Source: Rubrimonas sp036735545
GTDB lineage: Bacteria; Pseudomonadota; Alphaproteobacteria; Rhodobacterales; Rhodobacteraceae
Length of the DNA stretch: 44,176 nt
Direction: 5' to 3'
Assembly (NCBI GenBank): GCA_036735545.1
Contig: DAINOD010000018.1
Coordinates: 1-44,176 of the forward strand
Part shown: positions 20,114-27,353 of the stretch, in pieces
Numbering within the stretch: the first letter of the stretch is position 1
Layout: the number at the start of each line of letters is the position of its first letter
Translations under genes and position numbers: made by a program
Notes under the pieces: model-generated
Told to the model about the DNA's origin: nothing
The model's input: only the letters and a program-made list of their open reading frames with translations
The model's database searches: none

Positions 20114-21016
20114 TCAGCCCCCCAGCAGGGCGTCGAGGCCCGCGGTCAGGCCGGCCAGCGCGGCGCCATCCAGCGGGCGCAGCGGCGGGCGCGGCGCGCC
20201 GCCGCCGGGCAGGCCGAGATGGTCCATCGCCGCCTTGGTGGCGGGGTAGAGGCTGCGCCCCTCCGAGGTGAAAAGCCGGGTCAGGGCCATGGCGGTCTCC
20301 TGCAGCGCGCGGGCCCGCGCTATGTCGCCGTCGCGGGCGGCGGGCCAGAGGTCGAGGCAGCCGTCCCAGACATTGGGGAAGCAGTCCATGAACCCGTCCG
20401 CCCCCGCCTGCGCCGCCGCCAGCCCGTAGACCGAGGACGGCCCGCAGAACACCCGGATGCGCCCGCGCGCCGCCGCCAGCGTGGCGTGGAAGGTGGGCCA
20501 GTCGCCCCCGCTCTCCTTGATCGCCACCACAGGGTCCAGCTCGGCCAGACGCGCGGCCATGGCGGGCGTGATCGCGTTCCCGGCGTTGCCGGGAATGTTG
20601 TAGAGCACCATCGGCAACGGCGCCCGCGCCGCGACGGCCTCATAGTGCGCCAGCGTCTCCGCCTCGGTCGTGCGCACGAAATAGGGCGGCGTCACCAGCA
20701 CGGCGGCGCAGCCGGCCTCCTTGGCCGCTTGGGCGATCTCCAGCACGTCGGCGACAGCGATGGCCGCGGCGCCGAGGATCACCGGGCCGCGGCCGGCCGT
20801 CGCGCGCACGGCGGCGCGGGCGAGCGACGCCTTCTCCGCCAGCGACAGCGCCCAGAACTCGCCGGTGCAGCCCGCGACGATGGCCCCGGTCGCGCCGAGG
20901 CGCACCAGGCGGTCGAGGTTGGCGGCGAAGCCTTCCTCGTCCACCGCGCCGTCAGGCAGGAAAGGGGTGGTCAGGGCCGGAATGCAGCCGGCCCAGTCGA
21001 TGTCGTCGCGCGTCAC
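20114..21016 (-). CDS. DapA-family lyase/aldolase, not a dihydrodipicolinate synthase
   Basis: A 300-aa class I aldolase-fold protein (DHDPS/N-acetylneuraminate lyase family). The Schiff-base lysine is K167 (VVAIKES) and the catalytic tyrosine is Y139 (LYNIPGN). The carboxylate-binding loop reads GCTGE (49-53) where DHDPS has GTTGE. The Arg that binds the aspartate-semialdehyde carboxylate in DHDPS (in YNxPSRT) is Asn here, so lysine biosynthesis is unlikely. The GTG start at 21016 overlaps the ABC ATPase stop as GTGA. Beside a sugar importer, two SDRs and an IclR regulator, cleavage or dehydration of a 2-keto (deoxy) sugar acid is the best guess. Confidence 0.88.
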   Translation of the reverse strand: MTRDDIDWAGCIPALTTPFLPDGAVDEEGFAANLDRLVRLGATGAIVAGCTGEFWALSLAEKASLARAAVRATAGRGPVILGAAAIAVADVLEIAQAAKEAGCAAVLVTPPYFVRTTEAETLAHYEAVAARAPLPMVLYNIPGNAGNAITPAMAARLAELDPVVAIKESGGDWPTFHATLAAARGRIRVFCGPSSVYGLAAAQAGADGFMDCFPNVWDGCLDLWPAARDGDIARARALQETAMALTRLFTSEGRSLYPATKAAMDHLGLPGGGAPRPPLRPLDGAALAGLTAGLDALLGG

Positions 21017-22074
21017 GCCCGCACTCCCTCGATGCGCCGCCCCTCGGGGTCGGCGGCGAACAGATGCACCCCGGCGGGGTCGATCCCCAGCGCCACGGGC
21101 TCGCCCGGCGCGGGCCGCGCGCCGGCCGGCGCGCGCAGCGTCAGCCGGGCGCCGCCCTCGGTCTCCACGATCACGAGCGTCTCGTGCCCGGCGGGCTCGA
21201 CCACGCGCACCGCGGCGCGGTGCGGCCCCGCGCCCAGCGCCAGATGCTCCGGCCGCACACCCAGCGCGGCCGGCCCCTGCGGCGCCTGCGCCAGCGGAAC
21301 GACCAGCCCCGCGCCGCGGAAGGCCCCCTCCGACACCACGCCCTCGATCAGGTTCATGGGCGGGGTGCCGATGAAATCAGCCACGAAGCGGTTGGCGGGG
21401 CGGGCGTAGACCGTCTCAGGCGTGTCGAACTGCTGCAGCCGGCCGAGGTTCATCACCGCGATGCGGCTGGCCATGGTCATCGCCTCGAGCTGGTCGTGGG
21501 TGACGTAGACCATGGTGCGGCCCAGCCGGCGGTGCAGCTCGATCAGCTCGGCGCGCATGTGGGCGCGCAGCTTGGCGTCGAGGTTGGACAGCGGCTCGTC
21601 GAGCAGGAACACGCGCGGGTCGCGCACCAGCGCGCGGCCCAGCGCCACGCGCTGCTGCTGGCCGCCCGATAGCTGCTTCGGCCGGCGATCGAGCAGCGCG
21701 TCGAGCTTCAGCAGCGCCGCCGCCTCCGCCACCCGGCGCGTGCGGTCGGACTTCGGCACGCCGCGCTTGCGCAGGGGATAGGCGATGTTCTGCGCCACGG
21801 TCATGTGCGGGTAGAGAGCGTAGGACTGGAACACCATCGCCACGTCCCGCGCGCCGGGCGCAAGGTCGTTCACCGCGCGCCCGCCGATGCGGATGACGCC
21901 CTCGGTCGGGTGCTCCAGCCCCGCCAGCATCCGCAGCGTGGTGGACTTGCCGCAGCCCGAGGGGCCGAGCAGCGCGACGAACTCGCCCTCGCCGATCTCC
22001 AGCGAGAGCGGGTGCAGCGCGGTGAAGGCGCCGAAGCGCTTCGCGACGCGCTCGAAGACGACGCCGGCGCTCAT
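21013..22074 (-). CDS. sugar ABC transporter ATP-binding protein (UgpC/MsmK type)
   Basis: Cytoplasmic ATPase of a carbohydrate importer, CUT1 family, 353 aa. Walker A GPSGCGKST is at 37-45, signature LSGGQQQ at 135-141, Walker B VFLLDE at 155-160, and the C-terminal TOBE/regulatory region contains NRFVADFIGTPPMNLIEG and GVRPEHL, typical of UgpC and MalK. ATG 22074 overlaps the permease stop as ATGA; the frame open to 22443 is read-through in the permease gene. Substrate cannot be told from the sequence: ATPases of this class are shared among sugars and glycerol-3-phosphate. Confidence 0.93.
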   Translation of the reverse strand: MSAGVVFERVAKRFGAFTALHPLSLEIGEGEFVALLGPSGCGKSTTLRMLAGLEHPTEGVIRIGGRAVNDLAPGARDVAMVFQSYALYPHMTVAQNIAYPLRKRGVPKSDRTRRVAEAAALLKLDALLDRRPKQLSGGQQQRVALGRALVRDPRVFLLDEPLSNLDAKLRAHMRAELIELHRRLGRTMVYVTHDQLEAMTMASRIAVMNLGRLQQFDTPETVYARPANRFVADFIGTPPMNLIEGVVSEGAFRGAGLVVPLAQAPQGPAALGVRPEHLALGAGPHRAAVRVVEPAGHETLVIVETEGGARLTLRAPAGARPAPGEPVALGIDPAGVHLFAADPEGRRIEGVRA

Positions 22075-22898
22075 CCCTTCACCCCCCCGGCGCCGAAGCC
22101 GCGCGTCAGGTAGCTCTGCAGGAAGGCGAAGATCACGATCAGCGGCAGGCTCATGGCGACGGAGGCGGCCATCAGCAGCGACCACTCGATGTTGAAGGCG
22201 GAGATGAGCATGGTCATCACGCCCGTGGTCAGCGGCCGCGCGGCGTCGGAGTTCACGAGGACCAGCGCGTAGAGATACTCGTTCCAGGACAGGATGAAGG
22301 TGAACAGCGCCGTCGAGACGATCCCGGGCACGAGTTGCGGCAGGATGACGTCCACGAAGGCGGCCATGCGCGAGGCGCCGTCCACCAGCGCGGCCTGCTC
22401 GATCTCCTCGGGGAGCCCGGCCATGAAGCTGCGCATCAGCCACAGCCCGTAGGGCAGCGCGAAGGTGCAGTAGGCCAGCACGAGGGAGAACAGCGTGTTG
22501 GCCACGCCGAGCGAGACCATCAGCAGATAGAGCGGGATCAGCAGCACCACCGACGGCAACAGGTAGGTGAACAGCACCATCGTCGCCATCGTCTCCCGCC
22601 CCCGGTAGCTGAAGCGCACGAGGCTGTAGGCGCCGAGCGAGGCCAGCACGACCACGACCGCCGTCGTCGCCGTGGCGAGAATGGTTGAGTTGACGAAGTA
22701 GCCGAGGAAAGGCGTCTGCGTCAGCAGCGTGCGGTAGTGCTCGAAGGTGACCGTCTCGGGCAGGAAGGTGGGCGGACGGCGGAACAGCTCGAACTGCGGC
22801 TTGAGCGAGGTCACCACCATCCAGAACAGCGGAAAAGCCACCGCCAGCACCAGCGACCAGACGGCGAGGTTGAAGGCGGCGGTGCGGATCAGCCGCAT
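22071..22898 (-). CDS. sugar ABC transporter permease (MalG/UgpE type)
   Basis: Inner-membrane permease, 275 aa, about six membrane segments. The EAA loop that contacts the ATPase is EQAALVDGASRMAAFVDVILPQL, between membrane segments in the second half. The N-terminus (MRLIRTAAFNLAVWSLVLAV) runs straight into membrane segment 1. ATG 22898 overlaps the upstream permease stop as ATGA; the longer open frame to 23597 is antiparallel noise inside the other permease. Shorter and lacking an N-terminal extension, it is the MalG-like partner of the next gene. Confidence 0.93.
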   Translation of the reverse strand: MRLIRTAAFNLAVWSLVLAVAFPLFWMVVTSLKPQFELFRRPPTFLPETVTFEHYRTLLTQTPFLGYFVNSTILATATTAVVVVLASLGAYSLVRFSYRGRETMATMVLFTYLLPSVVLLIPLYLLMVSLGVANTLFSLVLAYCTFALPYGLWLMRSFMAGLPEEIEQAALVDGASRMAAFVDVILPQLVPGIVSTALFTFILSWNEYLYALVLVNSDAARPLTTGVMTMLISAFNIEWSLLMAASVAMSLPLIVIFAFLQSYLTRGFGAGGVKG

Positions 22899-23782
22899 CA
22901 CGAGGCCCCCCGGCTGCGGCGCAGATAGGCGACCATGAAGCCCAGCATGATGACCATCATCGCCACCGCATAGGCGGAGGCCATGCCCATCTGGTTGAGC
23001 GCGAACGCCTCCTTGTAGACCAGCAGCGACAGCGTCTGCGTCGAGATCACCGGCCCGCCGCCGGTCATCAGGAAGATCAGGTCGAACTCCTTGAAGTCCC
23101 AGATCGCGCGCAGCAGGATCACCACCGCCAGCACTTCGCGCAGCTGCGGCAGCGTGATGTCGAAAAACCGCGCCACCGGCCCCGCCCCGTCGATCCGCGC
23201 CGCCTCGTAGAGCGGCTCGGGGATGGTCTGCAGCCGCGCCAGCACCGCGATCACCACGAAGGGGAAATACTTCCACGCCCCGACGAGGATGATGGAGACC
23301 ATGGCGTTCGGCATCGAGCCCAGCCAGTCGAGCGGCATGTCGATCACGCCGGCGCGCATCAGCAGATGGTTCAGCACGCCGTAGAGGTCGTTGAACAGCC
23401 AGCGCCACACCAGAACCGCCACCACCGTCGAGACGAAATAGGGAAACAGCACCAGGCTGCGCGCCAGCGAGCGGAACCACAGGTTCTCGTGCAGCAGCAG
23501 CGCCATGGCGACGCCGAAGACGATCTGCAGCGCCAGCGTGCCCGCCGTCCAGACCAGGGTGTTCCACAACGAGGTCCAGAACGCCGGCGAGGCCCACAGC
23601 GCCGCATAGTTGTCCGCGCCCACCCAGCGCCCCTGCAGCGTGGGCGTGTAGATCTGGAACAGCGAGAGATAGATCGCCGAGGCCAGCGGATAGACGATGA
23701 CGGCGCAGAAGACGAGCACCGTCGGCGCGATCAGCATCGCGCCGAGCAGGGCGTCGCGGCGTTGGAGCGCTGTGTCGGCCAT
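22898..23782 (-). CDS. sugar ABC transporter permease (MalF/UgpA type)
   Basis: Inner-membrane permease, 294 aa, six predicted membrane segments. It has the family pattern LLGAMLIAPTVLVFCAVIVYPL at the start, WVGADNYAALW before segment 2, and an EAA loop YEAARIDGAGPVARFFDITLP. FLMTGGGPVISTQTLSLLVY is the conserved late periplasmic segment. It starts 40 bases after the solute-binding protein gene; that gap carries a perfect 10-bp hairpin (23793-23816). Confidence 0.93.
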   Translation of the reverse strand: MADTALQRRDALLGAMLIAPTVLVFCAVIVYPLASAIYLSLFQIYTPTLQGRWVGADNYAALWASPAFWTSLWNTLVWTAGTLALQIVFGVAMALLLHENLWFRSLARSLVLFPYFVSTVVAVLVWRWLFNDLYGVLNHLLMRAGVIDMPLDWLGSMPNAMVSIILVGAWKYFPFVVIAVLARLQTIPEPLYEAARIDGAGPVARFFDITLPQLREVLAVVILLRAIWDFKEFDLIFLMTGGGPVISTQTLSLLVYKEAFALNQMGMASAYAVAMMVIMLGFMVAYLRRSRGAS

Positions 23783-23792
23783 TGTCGGCGTT

Positions 23793-23816
23793 GGCGCGGC
23801 CGGCGTCGGCCGCGCC
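23793..23816 (-). promoter_or_regulatory. intercistronic hairpin after the solute-binding protein gene
   Basis: GGCGCGGCCG (23793-23802) and CGGCCGCGCC (23807-23816) form a perfect 10-bp stem with a 4-base loop, filling most of the 40-base gap between the binding-protein stop and the permease start. No T tract follows on the minus strand. It resembles in position and design the urtA-urtB hairpin, and probably stabilises the binding-protein message or limits read-through. Confidence 0.65.
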
Positions 23817-23822
23817 CTGCTC

Positions 23823-25142
23823 TCACGCCTTCATGATCGCGTCGATGGCGCTGGCGGTCTCGCCGACGACGGCGCGCATGTCCTCGCCATTCAGCACCAC
23901 CCGCTGCACCATGTCGGCCAGCACGCCCGAGTTGACGATCTCGCCGGCCTTGGCGTTGGGCTGGTGCACCGAGGTCTCCTTGCCGAGATTGTAGCCTGCC
24001 GCCGCCGCTTCGGCCATCAGGTCCACCTCGGCCGAGTATTTCTCGATGATCGGGTTGGCCTGGTAGCGCGGGTCGGCCGAGATGGTCTGCAGCACCGGCA
24101 GCACATGGCCCGGCGCGGCGTGGAGTTGCTGGATGTAGCCCTCGGGGTCGAACAGGAAGGCGGCGAAACGCTTGGTCATCTCCATGTCGCCCGCGGCCTT
24201 GGGAATGAACACCGAGGGAAAGTCGTTGAAGGTCCAGGGGCTGACGTCGGTCGAGATGCGCGGATAGAGCGCGCAGGTGATGTGATCGCGCAGCGGCGGG
24301 TTCTGGTCGTTGACGTTCTGCAGCACCCGGCCCGTATAGATGCCGGTCGCGGTGGCGCCGGAGACGAAGGCGGTCAGGCTCTCGCCCCAGCTGTAGTTGG
24401 TGGCGCCCGGAGGCGACAGTTCGCGCATGGACTTGTAGAACTCCAGCGCGTTCATCGTCGCGTCGCTGTCCAGCGAGATGTCGAGGTCGGGGCTGAACAC
24501 CGAGCCGCCGGCGAGGTGGATGAAGCCGATGATCGTCAGCGTCGTCATCGAGTTCTTGGCGAAGGGAAGCGGCGCGCCATAGATCCCGCCCTTCTGCATC
24601 GCCTGACAGGCGGCGCGCAGTTCGTCCCACGTCTCGGGGATCGCGTCCACGCCGGCCTCGGCCATCAGGTCGCGGCGCACCCACAGCATGTTCGCCGCCG
24701 AGTTGCCGATGCCCGTGCCGGCGAACTGGCCTGCGTCGATCTCGTAGACGTCGTTGGCGTTGGGGTAGAACTTCTCGGGCCCGATCATCTCGATCACGTC
24801 GTTGAACGGCTCGAGCAGCCCGCTGCGCCAGTAGTTCGACACGGCGAAGGAGGGCAGATGGGTGACGATGTTCGGCACCTCCCCGGAGGCGAAGGCGGCG
24901 GCGAGCTGTGGCGCGTAGCCCTCGTCGGAGGTGCGCTCGAACAGCACCCGCACGCCGGGGTGCAGCGCCTCGAAGGCCGCGGTCTGGAAGTTGTAGGCGG
25001 CGAGCTGGGCCGGCGCTGACTGGGGCGACCACCAGCGGATGGTGGTCTGCTGCGCCTGGGCGGCGCGGCCGCCGAGGCCGGCGAGGGCCGTGGCGCCGGC
25101 GAGGCCGCGGATGACGTCTCGGCGCGTTGCGTTCATGGGCAT
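23823..25142 (-). CDS. extracellular solute-binding protein, Tat-exported (CUT1 importer)
   Basis: Periplasmic receptor of the sugar-type importer, 439 aa, family 1 binding-protein fold. ATG 25142 has GGGAGGAA on the minus strand (25151-25158); a second ATG at 25136 is two codons later, and the frame is open to 25226. The signal is of twin-arginine type, TRRDVIRGLAGATALAGLGG, followed by AQAQQ near the cleavage site, so the protein is probably exported folded. Mature segments such as TIRWWSPQSAPA, ASGEVPNIVTH and WNDFPS-like NDFPSVFIPKAAGD fit this family. It is first in the leftward operon and divergent from the IclR regulator. Confidence 0.92.
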   Translation of the reverse strand: MPMNATRRDVIRGLAGATALAGLGGRAAQAQQTTIRWWSPQSAPAQLAAYNFQTAAFEALHPGVRVLFERTSDEGYAPQLAAAFASGEVPNIVTHLPSFAVSNYWRSGLLEPFNDVIEMIGPEKFYPNANDVYEIDAGQFAGTGIGNSAANMLWVRRDLMAEAGVDAIPETWDELRAACQAMQKGGIYGAPLPFAKNSMTTLTIIGFIHLAGGSVFSPDLDISLDSDATMNALEFYKSMRELSPPGATNYSWGESLTAFVSGATATGIYTGRVLQNVNDQNPPLRDHITCALYPRISTDVSPWTFNDFPSVFIPKAAGDMEMTKRFAAFLFDPEGYIQQLHAAPGHVLPVLQTISADPRYQANPIIEKYSAEVDLMAEAAAAGYNLGKETSVHQPNAKAGEIVNSGVLADMVQRVVLNGEDMRAVVGETASAIDAIMKA

Positions 25143-25169
25143 CGGCTGGATTCCTCCCTGGTCGAGGAT

Positions 25170-25184
25170 GTTCGCTGTGCGAAC
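25170..25184. promoter_or_regulatory. 15-bp palindrome, candidate IclR-type operator
   Basis: GTTCGCTGTGCGAAC has perfect 6-base arms around TGT. Its form GTTCG-N5-CGAAC matches the 15-bp palindromes reported for PcaU/PobR-type IclR regulators. It sits 28 bases before the binding-protein ATG. The half TGTGCGAA is repeated directly at 25188-25195, 12 bases on. Confidence 0.5.
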
Positions 25185-25192
25185 CTTTGTGC

Positions 25193-25211
25193 GAATCATG
25201 ACATATGATTC
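25193..25211. promoter_or_regulatory. second palindrome in the divergent promoter region
   Basis: GAATCAT (25193-25199) and ATGATTC (25205-25211) are perfect inverted arms around GACAT. It overlaps the second TGTGCGAA half site and is centred about 60 bases before the binding-protein start and 90 before the iclR start. It may be a further regulator site or include promoter elements of either gene. Confidence 0.4.
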
Positions 25212-25291
25212 CGCGTCGTCGCGCAAGCGCGGCGTCGTGATTGCCCGGAAGAAGGCGCGCGGCGTATTGCGGAGGACCGAGGGAGGACCCG

Positions 25292-26104
25292 ATGACCCTG
25301 CTGACGAGCGCCGCCAGCCGCCCCGACCCCGCCGATGACGCCGCAGGCGCCAACCGAGACTATGTCAGTTCGCTGGCGCGCGGCCTCGAAATCCTCCGCG
25401 CCTTCAGCCGCCGTCGCAAGCGCATGACGCTGAGCGAGGTCGCCGCCGAGACCGGCATGACCCGCGCCGCCGCCCGGCGCTTCCTGCTGACGCTGGTGCG
25501 GGAGGGCTACGCGGTCGCCGACGGCAAGTTGTTCGACCTGACGCCACAGGTGCTGGAGCTGGGCTTCTCCGTCATCTCCTCGATGGGGGTGTGGGACGTG
25601 GCGCGACCCTTCCTGCAATCGCTGTCGGAGGAGATCGAGGAATCGGTCTCGGCCGCCGTGCTGGACGGACGCGACGTGGTCTATGTCGCCGGCGCCCAGT
25701 ATCACCGCGTCATCAGCGTCGGCGTGACCATCGGCAGCCGCCTGCCGGCCCACTGCACCGCCACCGGCCGCGTGCTGCTGGCGATGCGGCCCGAGGCGGA
25801 GTGGGGCGGGCTGATCGCAGGCCTGGACCTGCGCCCCGTCACCCCGCGCACCGTCACCGAGCCCGCCGCCTTCCGCCGCGTGCTGCAGGGCGTGCGCGAA
25901 AAGGGATGGGCGCTGGTGGACCAGGAGCTGGAGACGGGGTTGCTGTCGGTCGCCGTGCCGCTGCGCCGCCGCTCGGGCGAGGTCGCGGGCGCGATCAACG
26001 TCGGCGTGCCGAGCCTGCGCGCCACGCCCGAAACCATGGCGCAGACCATCCTGCCGCGCCTTGAGACCTGCGCGGCGCTGATCACCGCGTCACTGGCGCG
26101 CTGA
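25292..26104 (+). CDS. IclR-family transcriptional regulator
   Basis: A 270-aa regulator of the PcaR/PcaU/PobR-like branch. The N-terminal winged helix-turn-helix covers about residues 25-85 (SLARGLEILRAFS, MTLSEVAAETGMTRAAARRFL, LVREGYA); the C-terminal IclR effector domain follows, with LPAHCTATGRVLLA and EKGWALVDQELETGLLSVAVPL being conserved stretches. ATG 25292 has GGGAGG at 25281-25286. It is divergent from the binding-protein/permease/DapA/SDR operon across 149 bases with two palindromes, so it most likely controls that operon and itself in response to the substrate or an intermediate. Confidence 0.92.
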   Translation: MTLLTSAASRPDPADDAAGANRDYVSSLARGLEILRAFSRRRKRMTLSEVAAETGMTRAAARRFLLTLVREGYAVADGKLFDLTPQVLELGFSVISSMGVWDVARPFLQSLSEEIEESVSAAVLDGRDVVYVAGAQYHRVISVGVTIGSRLPAHCTATGRVLLAMRPEAEWGGLIAGLDLRPVTPRTVTEPAAFRRVLQGVREKGWALVDQELETGLLSVAVPLRRRSGEVAGAINVGVPSLRATPETMAQTILPRLETCAALITASLAR

Positions 26105-26116
26105 ATCGGATATATC

Positions 26117-26130
26117 GTTCGATTTCGAAC
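26117..26130. promoter_or_regulatory. palindromic operator 1 before the nitroreductase/marR operon
   Basis: GTTCGATTTCGAAC is a perfect palindrome with 6-base arms around TT. It lies 13 bases after the iclR stop and is the first of two near-identical sites. It is a likely binding site for the MarR regulator encoded downstream; the GTTCGA half also resembles IclR-type sites, so the neighbouring IclR is the alternative. Confidence 0.5.
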
Positions 26131-26136
26131 TTGATC

Positions 26137-26150
26137 GTTCGATATTGAAC
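26137..26150. promoter_or_regulatory. palindromic operator 2, 20 bp from operator 1
   Basis: GTTCGATATTGAAC has one mismatch between its arms. With operator 1 it forms a direct repeat, ATCGTTCGAT-N-T-N-GAAC, of exactly 20 bp, two helical turns, so two dimers could bind on the same face. A weak promoter may overlap it: TTGATC at 26131-26136 and TAGGGT at 26154-26159 with a 17-base spacer. Confidence 0.5.
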
Positions 26151-26169
26151 CTCTAGGGTTCCTCCAGGT

Positions 26170-26186
26170 CGGGCGACGGTCGCCCG
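26170..26186 (+). promoter_or_regulatory. 5' leader hairpin of the nitroreductase gene
   Basis: CGGGCGA (26170-26176) and TCGCCCG (26180-26186) form a 7-bp stem with a 3-base loop, ending 12 bases before the GGAG ribosome-binding site of the next gene. It may affect leader stability or translation; no function is established. Confidence 0.35.
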
Positions 26187-26207
26187 CCACGAGACCCGGA
26201 GACCGCC

Positions 26208-27353
26208 ATGGCCCTGTCCCGCCGCAAGATGATCGCGCTCATGGGCGGGGGCGCCGTCCTCGCCGCAGGGGCCGCCGCCGCGCGCTTCGCGACCACCCGC
26301 ACGCCAGAGGCCGCCCTCGCTCCCTGGGACGCGGCGGGCCTAGACCCCGAGCCCCGCCGCCGCGCGCTGTCGTGGGCGCTGCTGGCGCCGAACCCGCACA
26401 ACCGGCAACCCTGGCTGGCGGACCTCCGCGAGGAAGGCGTCGTGACGCTCAGCGCCGACACCGGGCGGCGCCTTCCCGTGACCGACCCCTTCGATCGGCA
26501 GATCGTCATCGGCATGGGCTGCTTCATCGAACTGATGGTCATGGCCGCCGCCGCCGACGGCTGGCGCGCGGACGTCGCCCTGTTTCCCGACGGCGACGGC
26601 GGCGAGCGCCTCGACGACCGCCCCGTCGCCGTCGCCCGCTTCGTCCGCGCCGAACCGGCCGCCGATCCGCTGTTCGCCCATGCGCGCGACCGCCGCTCCG
26701 CCAAGGAGCCCTTCGACATGGCCCGCCCGCCGAGCGCCGCCCAACTGTCGGCGCTGACCGCCGCGGCGAGGGACGTGCGCGCCGACGCGACCGCGGCGGC
26801 GGCCCCCGTCGCCGCGCTGACCGCGCTGACGTGGGACGCCTGGCGCGTCGAGGCCGAGCACCCGGCGGCCTTCGGCGAATCGGTCGAGCTGATGCGGCTG
26901 GGCCGGACGGAGATCGAGGCGAACCCCGACGGCATCGACATCGGCGGCCCGATGCTTGAGGCGATGATGCTGGCGGGGCTGATCACCCGCGAGGCCATGG
27001 CCGACCCGGCCTCCACCGCCTACCGCACGGGGTGGGACATGTATCGCGAGATGCTCGCCGCCACGCCCGCGCATCTGTGGCTCGCGACGCGGGGGAACGG
27101 CCGCGCCGACCAGATCGCGGCGGGGCGGGCCTGGCTGCGCGTGAACCTCGCGGCGACCGGGCTCGGGCTCGGGCTGCACCCGGTCAGCCAGTGCCTGCAG
27201 GAATACCCCGAAATGGCACCGCACCGCGCGGCCGCGCACGCGGCGCTGGCGCGGCCGGGCGAGAGCGTGCAGATGCTGGGCCGCGTGGGCCACGCCCCCG
27301 CCCTGCCGCGCACGCCGCGCTGGCCGCTGGAGAGCCGCATCGCGGGAGCCTGA
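26208..27353 (+). CDS. Tat-exported nitroreductase-like (Acg family) protein
   Basis: A 381-aa protein with a twin-arginine signal (MALSRRKMIALMGGGAVLAAGAAAA is split here as SRRKMIAL plus a hydrophobic run). The body resembles Acg-type nitroreductase-fold proteins: a LLAPNPHNRQPWL motif of FMN-binding nitroreductases near residue 60, DRRSAKEPFD in the middle, and a late AGRAWLRVNLAATGLGLGLHPVSQ segment. ATG 26208 follows GGAG at 26198-26201. It shares one base with the marR gene (TGATG). Likely a periplasmic flavoprotein; the substrate is unknown, but MarR control suggests a response to quinones, phenolics or other redox-active compounds. Confidence 0.82.
   Translation: MALSRRKMIALMGGGAVLAAGAAAARFATTRTPEAALAPWDAAGLDPEPRRRALSWALLAPNPHNRQPWLADLREEGVVTLSADTGRRLPVTDPFDRQIVIGMGCFIELMVMAAAADGWRADVALFPDGDGGERLDDRPVAVARFVRAEPAADPLFAHARDRRSAKEPFDMARPPSAAQLSALTAAARDVRADATAAAAPVAALTALTWDAWRVEAEHPAAFGESVELMRLGRTEIEANPDGIDIGGPMLEAMMLAGLITREAMADPASTAYRTGWDMYREMLAATPAHLWLATRGNGRADQIAAGRAWLRVNLAATGLGLGLHPVSQCLQEYPEMAPHRAAAHAALARPGESVQMLGRVGHAPALPRTPRWPLESRIAGA

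Noticed and set aside
20114..21016. Dihydrodipicolinate synthase (dapA) for lysine synthesis
   Set aside because: The Arg for binding aspartate semialdehyde is Asn and the GTTGE loop is GCTGE; the operon context is sugar import and SDRs.
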